DNA from: CAXMMR01 sp965198995
GTDB taxonomy: Bacteria; Pseudomonadota; Alphaproteobacteria; Acetobacterales; Acetobacteraceae
Assembly: GCA_965198995.1 (NCBI GenBank)
Contig: CBDAQG010000002.1
Coordinates: 1,240,001-1,304,000, forward strand
Reading direction: 5' to 3'
DNA length: 64,000 bases
Positions within the stretch are counted from its first letter, which is position 1. Each line of letters starts with the position of its first letter. The position numbers and the translations under genes are program-made. Below the pieces are notes generated by a model that saw only the letters and a program-made list of their open reading frames with translations, was not told where the DNA came from and did not search any database. Below are positions 20,112 through 29,109 of this stretch, piece by piece.

Positions 20112-22265
20112 ATGGCAGAACGATCATTCGCCCGTGAGGTGCAGGATTTGCAGCTCGGCAGCGGCGCCATCTTCCGCGGCGAAGGCATTCTCGCCATCAC
20201 CAAGGCGCTGCTGCAAGCCGGCGTCTCCTATGTCGGCGGCTACCAGGGTGCGCCGATCTCGCATTTGATGGACGTGCTCGCCGACGCGAAAGACGTGCTA
20301 GACGAGCTCGGCGTGCATTTCGAATCCTCCTCCTCCGAGGCGGCGGCGGCGGCCATGCTGTCGGCCTCGGTGATGTATCCGGTGCGCGGCGCGGTGACGT
20401 GGAAGTCCACCGCCGGCACCAACGTCGCCTCGGACGCGCTCGCCAACCTCGCCTCCGGCGGCGTGCTCGGCGGCGCGCTGATTGTCATCGGCGAGGATTA
20501 CGGCGAGGGCTCCTCTATCATGCAGGAGCGCAGCCATGCGTTTGCGATGAAGTCGCAGATCTGGCTGCTCGACCCGCGGCCCAACCTGGAATCCGTGGTC
20601 AAGGCGGTGGAGGATGGCTTCGAGCTGTCCGAGGCCTCTCATACGCCGGTGATGCTCGAGGTGCGGCTGCGCACCTGCCACGTGCATGGCCAGTTTGTTG
20701 CCAAGGACAATCAGCGGCCGAGCTTCACCCTGCGCGAGGCGCTGGAGCACCCGCGGCGCGATTTGAACCGCATCGTGCTGCCGCCCGCCGTCTATGCCCA
20801 CGAGGAGGAGAAGCTCAAGACGCGCTGGCCGGCGGCGGTGGAGTTTATCAAGTCGCGACGCCTGAACGAGCATTTTGGTCCGGCAAAGGGCGAGATCGGT
20901 TTCATCATCCAGGGCGGGCTGTACAACACCGTTATGCGGGCGCTGCACTACCTTGGCCTGGCCGATATCTACGGCGAGGCCGCGGTGCCGATCTACGTCA
21001 TGAACGTCACCTACCCGATGATCGACGACGAGGTGGCGGAGTTCTGCCTCGGCAAGACGGCCGTGATCATGGTCGAGGAGGGCCAGCCCGAATATATCGA
21101 GCAGGCGTTGCACACGGTGCTGCGGCGCCGCGACATCAACACCCGGGTCAGCGGCAAGGACCTGCTGCCCCGCGGCGGCGAGTATTCGGCGCCGGTGCTC
21201 GTAGCGGGTTTCGAGGCCTTTATCGGCGCCCATGCGCCGGCGCTGCTCGGCCACCGGCCGCCGGCGCCCAACGCGATGGCGGTGCTGGCCGACCCGAAGG
21301 TGAGCCAGCTCGCCGCCACCGTGCCGCCGCGCCCGGCCGGGTTCTGCATCGGCTGTCCGGAGCGGCCGATCTTCGCCGCCATGAAGCTCGTCGAGCAGGA
21401 GCTCGGTCCGCACCACGTCGCGGCCGACATCGGCTGTCACCTGTTCTCGATCCTGCCGCCGTTCAACATCGGCGCGACCACGATGGGCTACGGTTTGGGC
21501 CCGGCCTCCGCCTCGGCCTTCAACGTGCCGGCGGACAAGCGCCCGATCTCAATCATGGGCGATGGCGGCTTCTGGCATAACGGACTGACCAGCAGCGTTG
21601 GCAACGCCGTGTTCAACCGGCAGGACGGCGTCATCCTGGTGGTCGACAACCACTACACGGCTGCGACCGGCGGGCAGGACATCCTGTCGTCACGCGCCCG
21701 CAACGAGCGCCGGCTGACCAACAACTCGATTGTCAAGGCCGTGCGGGGCATCGGCGCCACATGGGTGCGCCAGATCGACCGCACCTACGACGTGGCCAGG
21801 CTGCGCGACACGCTGCGCGCGGCGCTGACCTCGCAGGAGAAGGGGCCGAAGATCATCGTCGCCTCCTCGGAGTGCATGCTGAACAAGCAGCGCCGCACCA
21901 AGCCGCTGATCAAGCAGGCGGAGGCGGCCGGCCAGCGCGTCGTGCGCGAGATGTTCGGCGTCGACGAGGACATCTGCACCGGCGATCATGCCTGCATCCG
22001 GCTGTCCGGCTGCCCGTCGCTCTCGGTCAAGCCGACCACCGACCTGCTGCGCGACGATCCGGTGGCGGCAATCGACCAGAGCTGCGTCGGCTGCGGCAAT
22101 TGCGGCGAGGTGGCCGAGGCTGCGGTGCTGTGCCCCTCCTTTTACCGCGCCGACATCATCTCGAACCCGACACGATTCGATCGCGCGCTCGCCCGGCTGC
22201 GCGGCGCCGTCATCGGCTGGTTGCAACGGCGGCGCGACAGCGGCCGGATCGTGTTCTCTACTTGA
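20112..22265 (+). CDS. indolepyruvate-type 2-oxoacid:ferredoxin oxidoreductase, large subunit
   Basis: A 717-residue thiamine-diphosphate enzyme. The N-terminal pyrimidine-binding domain contains SYVGGYQGAPISHLMDVLAD; the TPP/metal-binding domain has IMGDGGFWHNGL and DNHYTAATGGQD near residues 480-525. The C-terminus carries ferredoxin-like Cys clusters (CTGDHACIRLSGC and CVGCGNCG...CPSF) for [4Fe-4S] centres. The family converts an arylpyruvate or other 2-oxoacid plus CoA to an acyl-CoA and CO2, passing electrons to ferredoxin. With the isatin-hydrolase-like and anthraniloyl-CoA genes nearby, 2-aminophenylglyoxylate is an attractive candidate substrate (inference). It starts 12 bases after GGAGAGG and is followed after 10 bases by its partner subunit. 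Confidence 0.9.
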   Translation: MAERSFAREVQDLQLGSGAIFRGEGILAITKALLQAGVSYVGGYQGAPISHLMDVLADAKDVLDELGVHFESSSSEAAAAAMLSASVMYPVRGAVTWKSTAGTNVASDALANLASGGVLGGALIVIGEDYGEGSSIMQERSHAFAMKSQIWLLDPRPNLESVVKAVEDGFELSEASHTPVMLEVRLRTCHVHGQFVAKDNQRPSFTLREALEHPRRDLNRIVLPPAVYAHEEEKLKTRWPAAVEFIKSRRLNEHFGPAKGEIGFIIQGGLYNTVMRALHYLGLADIYGEAAVPIYVMNVTYPMIDDEVAEFCLGKTAVIMVEEGQPEYIEQALHTVLRRRDINTRVSGKDLLPRGGEYSAPVLVAGFEAFIGAHAPALLGHRPPAPNAMAVLADPKVSQLAATVPPRPAGFCIGCPERPIFAAMKLVEQELGPHHVAADIGCHLFSILPPFNIGATTMGYGLGPASASAFNVPADKRPISIMGDGGFWHNGLTSSVGNAVFNRQDGVILVVDNHYTAATGGQDILSSRARNERRLTNNSIVKAVRGIGATWVRQIDRTYDVARLRDTLRAALTSQEKGPKIIVASSECMLNKQRRTKPLIKQAEAAGQRVVREMFGVDEDICTGDHACIRLSGCPSLSVKPTTDLLRDDPVAAIDQSCVGCGNCGEVAEAAVLCPSFYRADIISNPTRFDRALARLRGAVIGWLQRRRDSGRIVFST

Positions 22266-22275
22266 CCGGCCGCCG

Positions 22276-23820
22276 ATGGATTTAGGCGCGCCGCTGACGC
22301 CAGCCCGGCTGTCGACCGACCGGCCGATCACCGTCGCGATCCTGGCCATGGGCGGGCAGGGCGGCGGGGTGCTGGCGGACTGGATCGTCGCACTCGCGGA
22401 GGCCTCCGGCTGGGCGGCGCAATCAACCTCCGTGCCCGGCGTCGCCCAGCGCACCGGGGCCACGGTCTACTACATCGAGCTGCTGCCCGAGCGGCAGGGC
22501 CGGCGGCCGATCTTCGCACTGATGCCGGCGCCCGGCGACGTCGACGTGGTGCTGGCGGCCGAGTGGATGGAGGCCGGCCGCTCGATGATGCGCGGCTTCG
22601 TCACGCCAGACCGCACCACCCTGATCGCCTCCACCCATCGCGCCCTCGCCGTGGTGGAAACGGAGCGGCCGGGCAACGGCATCGCCGACTCCCGTGTGGT
22701 GAGCGATGCGGCCGGGATCGCCGCCAAGCGCATCATCAGCTTCGACATGCAGACGCTGGCGGCGCAGTCCGGCACGGTGATCTCCGCCACCCTGTTCGGC
22801 GCGCTGGCGGCGGCGGCAGTGCTGCCGTTCGGCCGCGCCGCCTTTGAGGACGCCATCCGCGCCGGCGGCAAAGGTGCGGCGCCAAGCCTGCGCGGGTTCG
22901 CCGCCGGCTTCGAGCGCGCCCGCCAGCCGCCAGCCGCCATCCCGGAGCCCGAGCGGTTGCCGGAGCACCGTGTTGCCGGCAATCCCGCCTTCGAGGCGCT
23001 GTGCCGACGGGCCAAGCGCGAGCTGCCGCCGCAGGCGCACCATTTCGCGCGCGCGGGCCTCGCCCGCCTCGCCGACTATCAGGGCCTCGACTACGCGCAA
23101 AATTACCTGGAGCGGCTCGGCGAGCTGCTGGCGCTGGACCGGCGATGTGGCGGCGACGCGAGGGCGTTCGCCCTCACGACCCAGGCGGCCAAATACCTCG
23201 CAGCCGCGATGAGCTATGACGACGTGATCCGCGTTGCCGACCTTAAAACGCGCCGCACCCGGTTCGACCGCGTCCGCGTCGAGGTCGGCGCCACCGCCGG
23301 GCAGCTCGTCACCATGACCGAATACATGCACCCGCGCATCGAGGAGGTGCTCGGCGTGCTGCCGCGGGGACTGGGCCTGGCGATCGAGGCCCGGCCCGGG
23401 CTGATGCGCCGGCTCGACCGCCTCGTCAATCGCGGCCGGAGGGTGCGAACTGGCACGCTGTTCTGGTTCCTGGCGCTGTATGGGCTGGCCGGCGCCAAAG
23501 CCCTGCGCCCGCGCTCGCTGCGACAGCACCGTGAGGAGCAGCACATCGCGCATTGGCTGGCCGTGGTCACCGCCACGGCGCCAAATGACTACGACCTGGC
23601 GGTGGAGGCGCTCACCTGCCGACGCCTCGTCAAGGGCTATTCGGACACGCATGCGCGCGGACTGTCGAAGTTCGACCGCGTCCTCGCCGAAATCGCCTTC
23701 CTCACCGGCCGGCCGGACGCCGCCGCCTGGCTGCGGCGCCTCAAGCAGGCGGCCCTGGCGGACGAAAAAGGCGTCTCGTTGGAGGGCGCGCTAGCGACAA
23801 TGCACAGCGCGTTTCACTAA
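22276..23820 (+). CDS. indolepyruvate-type 2-oxoacid:ferredoxin oxidoreductase, small-subunit family protein with DUF6537-like extension
   Basis: A 514-residue partner of the upstream large subunit. Residues 1 to about 200 are the gamma/beta oxidoreductase domain (ILAMGGQGGGVLADWI, STSVPGVAQRTGATVYY). The remaining 300 residues are the long C-terminal extension seen in bacterial members of this family (LADYQGLDYAQNYLERL, HWLAVVTATAPNDYDLAVEA). ATG 22276 lies 10 bases after the previous stop. The gene converges on the flavoprotein gene on the other strand with a 14-base gap. Such two-subunit enzymes work in aerobic bacteria; the electron acceptor is not known here. Confidence 0.87.
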   Translation: MDLGAPLTPARLSTDRPITVAILAMGGQGGGVLADWIVALAEASGWAAQSTSVPGVAQRTGATVYYIELLPERQGRRPIFALMPAPGDVDVVLAAEWMEAGRSMMRGFVTPDRTTLIASTHRALAVVETERPGNGIADSRVVSDAAGIAAKRIISFDMQTLAAQSGTVISATLFGALAAAAVLPFGRAAFEDAIRAGGKGAAPSLRGFAAGFERARQPPAAIPEPERLPEHRVAGNPAFEALCRRAKRELPPQAHHFARAGLARLADYQGLDYAQNYLERLGELLALDRRCGGDARAFALTTQAAKYLAAAMSYDDVIRVADLKTRRTRFDRVRVEVGATAGQLVTMTEYMHPRIEEVLGVLPRGLGLAIEARPGLMRRLDRLVNRGRRVRTGTLFWFLALYGLAGAKALRPRSLRQHREEQHIAHWLAVVTATAPNDYDLAVEALTCRRLVKGYSDTHARGLSKFDRVLAEIAFLTGRPDAAAWLRRLKQAALADEKGVSLEGALATMHSAFH

Positions 23821-23834
23821 ACTGCCCCGCCTCG

Positions 23835-25418
23835 TCAGCGCAACGATTTGGCCAGCAGATAGCCCGAACCGCCGCCCAGCCCGGGCCCCGGATGCGTCGC
23901 CGCGCCGATGTGGTAGAGGCGCGGCACCGGCGTGCGATGGTTGATCGTGCCTTTGAACGGGCGCCACAGGAGAAACTGGTCCAGGCCGCAATAGCCGCCG
24001 TAAGGATCGCCGCCCACCAGGTTGACGTTCAGCGCCTCCAGATCGGCCGGCGAGTAGGCGCGGCGGCTCAGCACGGTGTCGCGAAAGCCGTCGACGTGGC
24101 GGGCCAGCGTCGCCTCGACCCGGTCGGCATAGGCCTCGCGGATGGCCTCGGTCCAGCGGCCGTCGGCCGGCGGCGTGATCTCGCCGGCCGCATCGCCGGT
24201 GATCAGGCGCGGCGCCTCGGGCAGTTGCAGCCACAGCACGGCGCAACCCGCCGGCGCACGCGAGGGATCGAGCGCCGTCGGCTGGCCGACGCAGATGGTC
24301 GGCGCGCTCGGCAGCACGCCGCGCTCCGCCTCGTTCGCCGCCTTGGAAACGCCGTCCAGACCTGGCGTCAGATGCAGCAGAGCGACGCGCTCCAGCCCCT
24401 CGGCGTGCCAGCGCGGCGGGCGCGACAGCGCGTAGTGGATCTGCATGTTGCCCTTGCCGTAGCGGTAGCGGCCGAGCCCCTCGGTGATCTCCGCCGGCAG
24501 CTCTGCCCCGGCCAGCAGGCGACCGTAGAGCTGCTCGGGCGCCAGCGAGCAGATTACGCCGCGCCTGGCGGCATGCCGGGTGCCGCCGGCGAGCACCACG
24601 CCGTCGGCGCGCCCCTTCGCATCGCGAGTGACGCGCACGACGTCAGCGCCGGTCTCGATCGCGCCGCCCTGGTCGAGGATCAGCCGGCGAAAGGCGTCGA
24701 GCAGGGCCTGCGCACCGCCCATCACGATCGGTGCGCCGGCCGCCTCGAGCGCGAAGCCGATCACCTTCAGCATCTCGCCCGAGGTGGCGCTCTCCGGCCC
24801 GAGCCCGGTGTGCAGCACCCAGGGCGCGAACAGGTCGCGCACCAGGCTGGAGGCGTAGCGGCCCTCGAGATGCGCCCGCGCCGAGGTCAGCGCCTCGCCC
24901 AACAGGCCGGCGAGGCTGCGCGGCCCGCGGCGCCAAAGCTCGACCAAAATGGCGCGCAGCGTCGCGCGCGACCACAGCTGGCCGCCCAGCAGGGCGAAGA
25001 TCAACGCGGCGTTCCGGCCGAACAGCGTCATTTCGCGATTAAACGCAGCGCCGTCGCCCGGCGCCGCGGCCTCGAACGCGGCGACGTTGGCCTTGCGGGA
25101 ACGGCTCAGCACGAGAGACCGGCCATCCGGCCGCAGCACGCCGGTCGGCAGCTCGCTCTGGGCAAAGGCGAGGCCGCGGCGTTCGAGCTCGGGGCCGAGC
25201 GCGGCGTAGGCGGGCGAGGTGACGAAGAGCAGGAACGTCGTCGCCATCACGTCATGCACGAAGCCAGGCGCGCTGATCGCCTCGGTGCGGATGCAGCCGC
25301 CGATACGATCATTGCGCTCCAGCAGCAGCACACGGCGGCCGTTCAGTCCAAGCATGGCAGCGCAGACCAGACCGTTGATGCCGCTGCCTACGACGATGTA
25401 GTCGGCGTCAGTCATCAC
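23835..25418 (-). CDS. phytoene-dehydrogenase-like FAD oxidoreductase (copy 1)
   Basis: A 527-residue flavoprotein. The N-terminal dinucleotide fold is VVGSGINGLVCAAMLGLNG with LLERND at the end of the second strand, and RIGGCIRTE is the following family motif. The C-terminal FAD-contact region includes HIGAATHPGPGLGGGSGYLLA. The superfamily desaturates or oxidises lipophilic and cyclic substrates. A second, clearly related protein is encoded divergently 110 bases away, and together they sit between the 2-oxoacid oxidoreductase and the porin. No carotenoid genes are nearby, so carotenoid desaturation is unlikely; oxidation of a ring or heterocyclic intermediate is conceivable. Confidence 0.87.
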   Translation of the reverse strand: MMTDADYIVVGSGINGLVCAAMLGLNGRRVLLLERNDRIGGCIRTEAISAPGFVHDVMATTFLLFVTSPAYAALGPELERRGLAFAQSELPTGVLRPDGRSLVLSRSRKANVAAFEAAAPGDGAAFNREMTLFGRNAALIFALLGGQLWSRATLRAILVELWRRGPRSLAGLLGEALTSARAHLEGRYASSLVRDLFAPWVLHTGLGPESATSGEMLKVIGFALEAAGAPIVMGGAQALLDAFRRLILDQGGAIETGADVVRVTRDAKGRADGVVLAGGTRHAARRGVICSLAPEQLYGRLLAGAELPAEITEGLGRYRYGKGNMQIHYALSRPPRWHAEGLERVALLHLTPGLDGVSKAANEAERGVLPSAPTICVGQPTALDPSRAPAGCAVLWLQLPEAPRLITGDAAGEITPPADGRWTEAIREAYADRVEATLARHVDGFRDTVLSRRAYSPADLEALNVNLVGGDPYGGYCGLDQFLLWRPFKGTINHRTPVPRLYHIGAATHPGPGLGGGSGYLLAKSLR

Positions 25419-25528
25419 CGCATCTCCTTGTCGAAATTCGGTGTCCAGAACCTGGCGCCGTCACGCTCACCAGAGTTCGTGCAAACGGGTCCGCTGTCGA
25501 GCCCGGCCGCGCAAGATCAGGAACGCGC

Positions 25529-27094
25529 ATGACCTACGACGCGATCATCATCGGCGCCGGCCATAACGGCCTCGCGGCGGGCGTGCATTTGGCGAGCAAG
25601 GGCTGGCGCGTCGGCGTGTTCGAGCAGGCGGACCAGCCGGGCGGCGCGATCAAAACCGCCGAGGCCACGCGGCCCGGTTTTCGTCACGACCTCTACGCCA
25701 TGAACCTCAGCCTGTTCGCCGGCTCGCCGTTTTTTGCCGCGCACAAGGCCGCCCTGGTGCGCCATGGCCTCGCCTTCGTGCCCGCCGGAGACTGCTTCGC
25801 CACCGCCTATCCGGACGGAACCTGGCTCGGCGTGAGCCAGGATCTGGAGCTGACGGCCTCGCGCATCGCAGCCCTCTCGCCGCACGACGCGCAGGCCTGG
25901 CGAGACATGGTGGCCGCCTTCGCCCTGGACGCGCCGCATATCTTCGCCCTGCTCGCCGCCCCCCTGCCGTCCCGCGCCGCGATGCAGGCGCTGTGGCGCG
26001 CCTATCGGGCCCGCGGCGCCGCCGGGCTGGGCAGCCTCGCGCGGCTGGTGCTCTCGTCGCCGCGCGACTTTCTCGACCGCCACTTTGAGAGCGCCAAACT
26101 CAAGGCGATGATGGCAGTCTGGGCTCTGCATCTCGACTTTCCGCCGGACGCCGCCGGCGGCGCCCTGTTCCCCTACCTCGAGTCGATGGCCAACCAGAGC
26201 TTCGGCATGGTGATCGGCCAGGGCGGCGCCGACACCGTCGTCGCCGCGTTGACGGCCACGCTGAAGGAGCACCGCGGCGAGCTGCATCTGGCCGCGCCAG
26301 TGAGCGAGGTGATCTGCTCGCGCGGCAAGGCCCGCGGCGTCCGGCTCGCCGACGGCCGCATTATCGCGGCGCGACGCGCCGTCATCGCCAATGTGCACCC
26401 GAGAAATCTCGTAGGCACGCTGCTGAAGGGCGATCACGCCGCCAGCCGCGCCAAGGTGGCAGGGTTTCGCGCCGGCCCCGGCACGATGATGATCCATTAC
26501 GCGCTGAGCGAGCCGCCAGACTGGGCGGCCGGCGAGGCTCTCAAGCGCTTCGCCTACGTGCATCTCGCACCGGACCTCGCCACCATGAGCCGAGTCTATG
26601 ACCAGGCGATGGCCGGGTTGCTGCCCGAGACGCCGGTTCTCATCGTCGGCCAACCGACGGCGCTTGACCCGTCCCGCGCCCCGCCGGGCCAGCACATCCT
26701 CTGGGTTCAGGTCCGCGTCCTGCCGGGCAAGATCCTGGCGGACGCGGCGGGCGAGATCGGCGAGACCGAGTGGGCCCTGGTCAAGGAGCGCTATGCCGAC
26801 CGCGTCCAAGCGCTGATCGAGCGATATGCGCCCGGCTTCGGCAAGATTGTCCTGGGCCGCGCCGTCGTCTCCCCCGCGGATCTCGAGCGGGAGAACGCGA
26901 ACCTGATCGGCGGCGACAGCCTGGCCGGCAGCCATCATCTCGATCAGAACTTCATCTTCCGGCCGGTGTTCGGCTGGTCGCGCTACAGAACCCCGGTCAG
27001 CCGGCTTCATCTGGTCGGCGCGTCGACTTGGCCCGGCGCGGGCGTCGGCGCCGGCTCCGGCTTCATCCTCGCCAAGATGCTCGCCGGCGCCTGA
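25529..27094 (+). CDS. phytoene-dehydrogenase-like FAD oxidoreductase (copy 2)
   Basis: A 521-residue relative of the divergent gene upstream. The dinucleotide fold is IIGAGHNGLAAGVHLASKG with VFEQADQPGGAIKT; the C-terminal motif is LVGASTWPGAGVGAGSGFILAK. Shared internal blocks (VGQPTALDPSRAP in both) show that the two are paralogues. The start has AGGAACGCGC ahead of it. A GC hairpin whose loop holds the stop codon follows. The two enzymes may form a heteromer or act on successive oxidation states; this is inference. Confidence 0.87.
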   Translation: MTYDAIIIGAGHNGLAAGVHLASKGWRVGVFEQADQPGGAIKTAEATRPGFRHDLYAMNLSLFAGSPFFAAHKAALVRHGLAFVPAGDCFATAYPDGTWLGVSQDLELTASRIAALSPHDAQAWRDMVAAFALDAPHIFALLAAPLPSRAAMQALWRAYRARGAAGLGSLARLVLSSPRDFLDRHFESAKLKAMMAVWALHLDFPPDAAGGALFPYLESMANQSFGMVIGQGGADTVVAALTATLKEHRGELHLAAPVSEVICSRGKARGVRLADGRIIAARRAVIANVHPRNLVGTLLKGDHAASRAKVAGFRAGPGTMMIHYALSEPPDWAAGEALKRFAYVHLAPDLATMSRVYDQAMAGLLPETPVLIVGQPTALDPSRAPPGQHILWVQVRVLPGKILADAAGEIGETEWALVKERYADRVQALIERYAPGFGKIVLGRAVVSPADLERENANLIGGDSLAGSHHLDQNFIFRPVFGWSRYRTPVSRLHLVGASTWPGAGVGAGSGFILAKMLAGA

Positions 27095-27105
27095 CAGCGC
27101 CGGCG
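27082..27105 (+). terminator. hairpin at the end of the second flavoprotein gene
   Basis: CGCCGGCGC and GCGCCGGCG form a perfect nine-base-pair stem with a six-base loop (CTGACA) that contains the stop codon. There is no T-run after it, so an intrinsic terminator is only a possibility. Confidence 0.35.
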
Positions 27106-27229
27106 CGGCGAGCGCCAGGACGCCCGTTTCGGTATCAGATTGTGCAAACTCGTGGCTCGATGGCTACTTGTTGGGCGTTTCCATTACGGGCATCACGCTT
27201 TCTCGACTCGTAACCATAATTAAGTTTGG
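27106..27229. other. intergenic leader between flavoprotein and porin genes
   Basis: About 125 bases with no gene. Base composition drops in GC towards 27215-27255, where the regulatory box and a possible promoter (TTGGAC at 27226, then a weak AT-rich -10 region near 27249) lie. Another 120 bases of leader separate the box from the porin start. Confidence 0.4.
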
Positions 27230-27250
27230 ACAAATCGCTTTAGGCCTAAG
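27230..27250 (+). promoter_or_regulatory. shared regulatory box, porin copy
   Basis: Reads ACAAATCGCTTTAGGCCTAA plus one base and contains the perfect palindrome TTAGGCCTAA (27240-27249). It matches the minus-strand box at 20003-20023 at 19 of 21 positions, and in both cases points towards the transport gene (porin here, importer there). It lies 120 bases upstream of the porin start. Confidence 0.6.
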
Positions 27251-27370
27251 ATAAATAGCGGGGTGCAGGTGATGGGTGGGGGATGATCGCCGACCTGCCC
27301 GTCGGCTGATCGGAGCTCGTGCGACCTATCTCAGCGCTTTGGCAACGATTGACACGAAGGAGACGAGGCA

Positions 27371-28831
27371 ATGGCCGCGCCATCACGACACCTCCAGCTC
27401 GGCACGTTGTTCCTGGCGCTCGCGGCGACGACGATGGCGAAAGCCGGTCCCGAACCGACCAGACCGTCGGACATCAACCCGCAGCCGCCGACGACGCCGG
27501 CGGCGCCGGCCAATCCAACGCCCTCGGCGCCGGAGACCGGCGACCTGTTTTCGCTGGAAAGCCTCGGCGCCGGTCTCGGTCAGACGCTCGCCGAGCGCGG
27601 CGTCTATATCAGCGGCGGCTACGTGGGCAACGTGGTAAGCGGCCTGTCGGGCGGCTACCAGCAGGGGGCGGCCTACGGCAACGATCTCGCCTACGGGTTC
27701 GACCTTGACCTCGAGAAAATCCTCGGCATCCCGCAGGCGCGTCTGCATTATTTGATGGACTCGCGCTTCGGCGGCGTGGGCTCAGGATTTAACCCGTTCA
27801 ACGGCAGCGAAGTCGGCTTCCTGAACGGCGCCGGCCCGTCAAACGAGACGCGTCTCGCCGAGTTCACCTATGAGCAGGCGTTCCTGAACGATCGCATCGA
27901 AATTCGCGCCGGCCGGCTCAGCTCGACGTTCTACTATACGAACCTGGCGACGGATTGTCAGTTCGAGTCGTTCGTCTGCGGCAATCCCGGCGGCTGGTCG
28001 TTTAACCAGGACCAGATTTTCTGGCCGTTCGCGACCTGGGGCGGCCAGGTCACTGTCCACCCCGCAGCGGCGGTTTACTTCCGCACCGGCCTCTATGACG
28101 ACGACAACTATTCGATTCCGCATTCCGGCTTTCCCTTCGCCGGTGGATGGTCTCTCAGCCACGCCGACGGTCTCTTTGTTCCGGCCGAGCTCGGCTACAA
28201 CACGACGTATGCGTCCGATCCATATCCCCGCCATTACGATGTCGGCTTCTACTACGACAGCCACAACTTTACCGACGCCCGGTTCAACACGGAGGGCCGG
28301 CCGCTGGTGACCGCGGGCGGCGCGCCGGCGTCGGACGGCTCCCACATCGAAATCTACGCGGAGTTCATGCAGACGATCTGGAAGCCGAACCTGAACAGCC
28401 AGGAGGGGCTGCAGGTCTTTGGCGGCGTCTATTCGAGCGCCCAGGGCCACGCCGCCATCAACAACTACTTTACCTACGGCGTTCTCAAGCAGGCGCCCTT
28501 TCCCTCGCGGCCGCATGACGAGGCCGGCATCCTCGGCATCGTCTCGGTGTTCAACCAGCGCCTGACCGACGTTCTGGACGACGTTCGCCGCGCCTCCGGG
28601 CAAGGCGGCAATTTCTCGCGCAGCGAGGAGGGCTTCGAGCTGCAATACTCCGCCGAGCTGGCGCCAGGCATCGTCGCCAAGCCGTTCGCCGACATTATCA
28701 TCGACCCGGACCAGCTCGGCCAGGCGGCTCCGGACCCGTCGAAGCACCTGTCCTTCGGCTTGGGGCTGCAGCTCTCTGTCCAGCTCAACAAAGCGTTCGG
28801 TGTTCCGTTCGTGCCGCTCTTCCAACACTAG
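27371..28831 (+). CDS. OprB-family carbohydrate-type outer-membrane porin
   Basis: A 486-residue outer-membrane protein. An N-terminal signal peptide (HLQLGTLFLALAATTMAKAG) is followed by a Pro-rich linker and then the OprB-type barrel (GVYISGGYVGNVVSG, LGIPQARLHYLMDSRFGG, FEFTYEQAF-like segment, AGRLSSTFYYT, HLSFGLGLQLSVQ). AGGAG lies eight bases before the ATG. OprB relatives pass sugars and other small solutes. It shares the upstream box with the peptide-type importer, so it probably supplies the outer-membrane step for the same compound. The C-terminus is FVPLFQH, so the terminal aromatic residue is not the last one. Confidence 0.88.
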   Translation: MAAPSRHLQLGTLFLALAATTMAKAGPEPTRPSDINPQPPTTPAAPANPTPSAPETGDLFSLESLGAGLGQTLAERGVYISGGYVGNVVSGLSGGYQQGAAYGNDLAYGFDLDLEKILGIPQARLHYLMDSRFGGVGSGFNPFNGSEVGFLNGAGPSNETRLAEFTYEQAFLNDRIEIRAGRLSSTFYYTNLATDCQFESFVCGNPGGWSFNQDQIFWPFATWGGQVTVHPAAAVYFRTGLYDDDNYSIPHSGFPFAGGWSLSHADGLFVPAELGYNTTYASDPYPRHYDVGFYYDSHNFTDARFNTEGRPLVTAGGAPASDGSHIEIYAEFMQTIWKPNLNSQEGLQVFGGVYSSAQGHAAINNYFTYGVLKQAPFPSRPHDEAGILGIVSVFNQRLTDVLDDVRRASGQGGNFSRSEEGFELQYSAELAPGIVAKPFADIIIDPDQLGQAAPDPSKHLSFGLGLQLSVQLNKAFGVPFVPLFQH

Positions 28832-29109
28832 CCGCCAAGCGGGCCGCCAAGCGGGCCGCCACGCGGCGGCCTCGGTTCCCTGGCCGTGCCCAGCGATCAC
28901 CGCCAGGAAACCGAGTATCGTCAATGGCATAGCTGTGCCGACAACGCTGCAATCCCGGCAAACGGCGAGCGCCCAGAGCGTCGGCCACATGGCTGTGGTG
29001 CTCCGGCTTGCGAGCCGTGGCAGGATGACACCACATGCGGCGTGCGGGCCGGCGCTCGTTGGCAGCCGCAAGGCTGGCCTGGCGCGTGGGTGAGGCAAGG
29101 GGTTTGACC
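28832..29109 (+). other. intergenic stretch with short tandem repeat and hairpin
   Basis: About 280 bases without a supported gene. Directly after the porin stop there are about three copies of a 12-base unit (GCCGCCAAGCGG) and then a perfect stem GGCCGCC/GGCGGCC with loop ACGC (28854-28871), a possible transcription end. Nothing else recognisable. Confidence 0.45.

Noticed and set aside
23835..27094. Carotenoid biosynthesis genes
   Set aside because: Only the desaturase-like fold matches; no phytoene synthase or other carotenoid gene is nearby.
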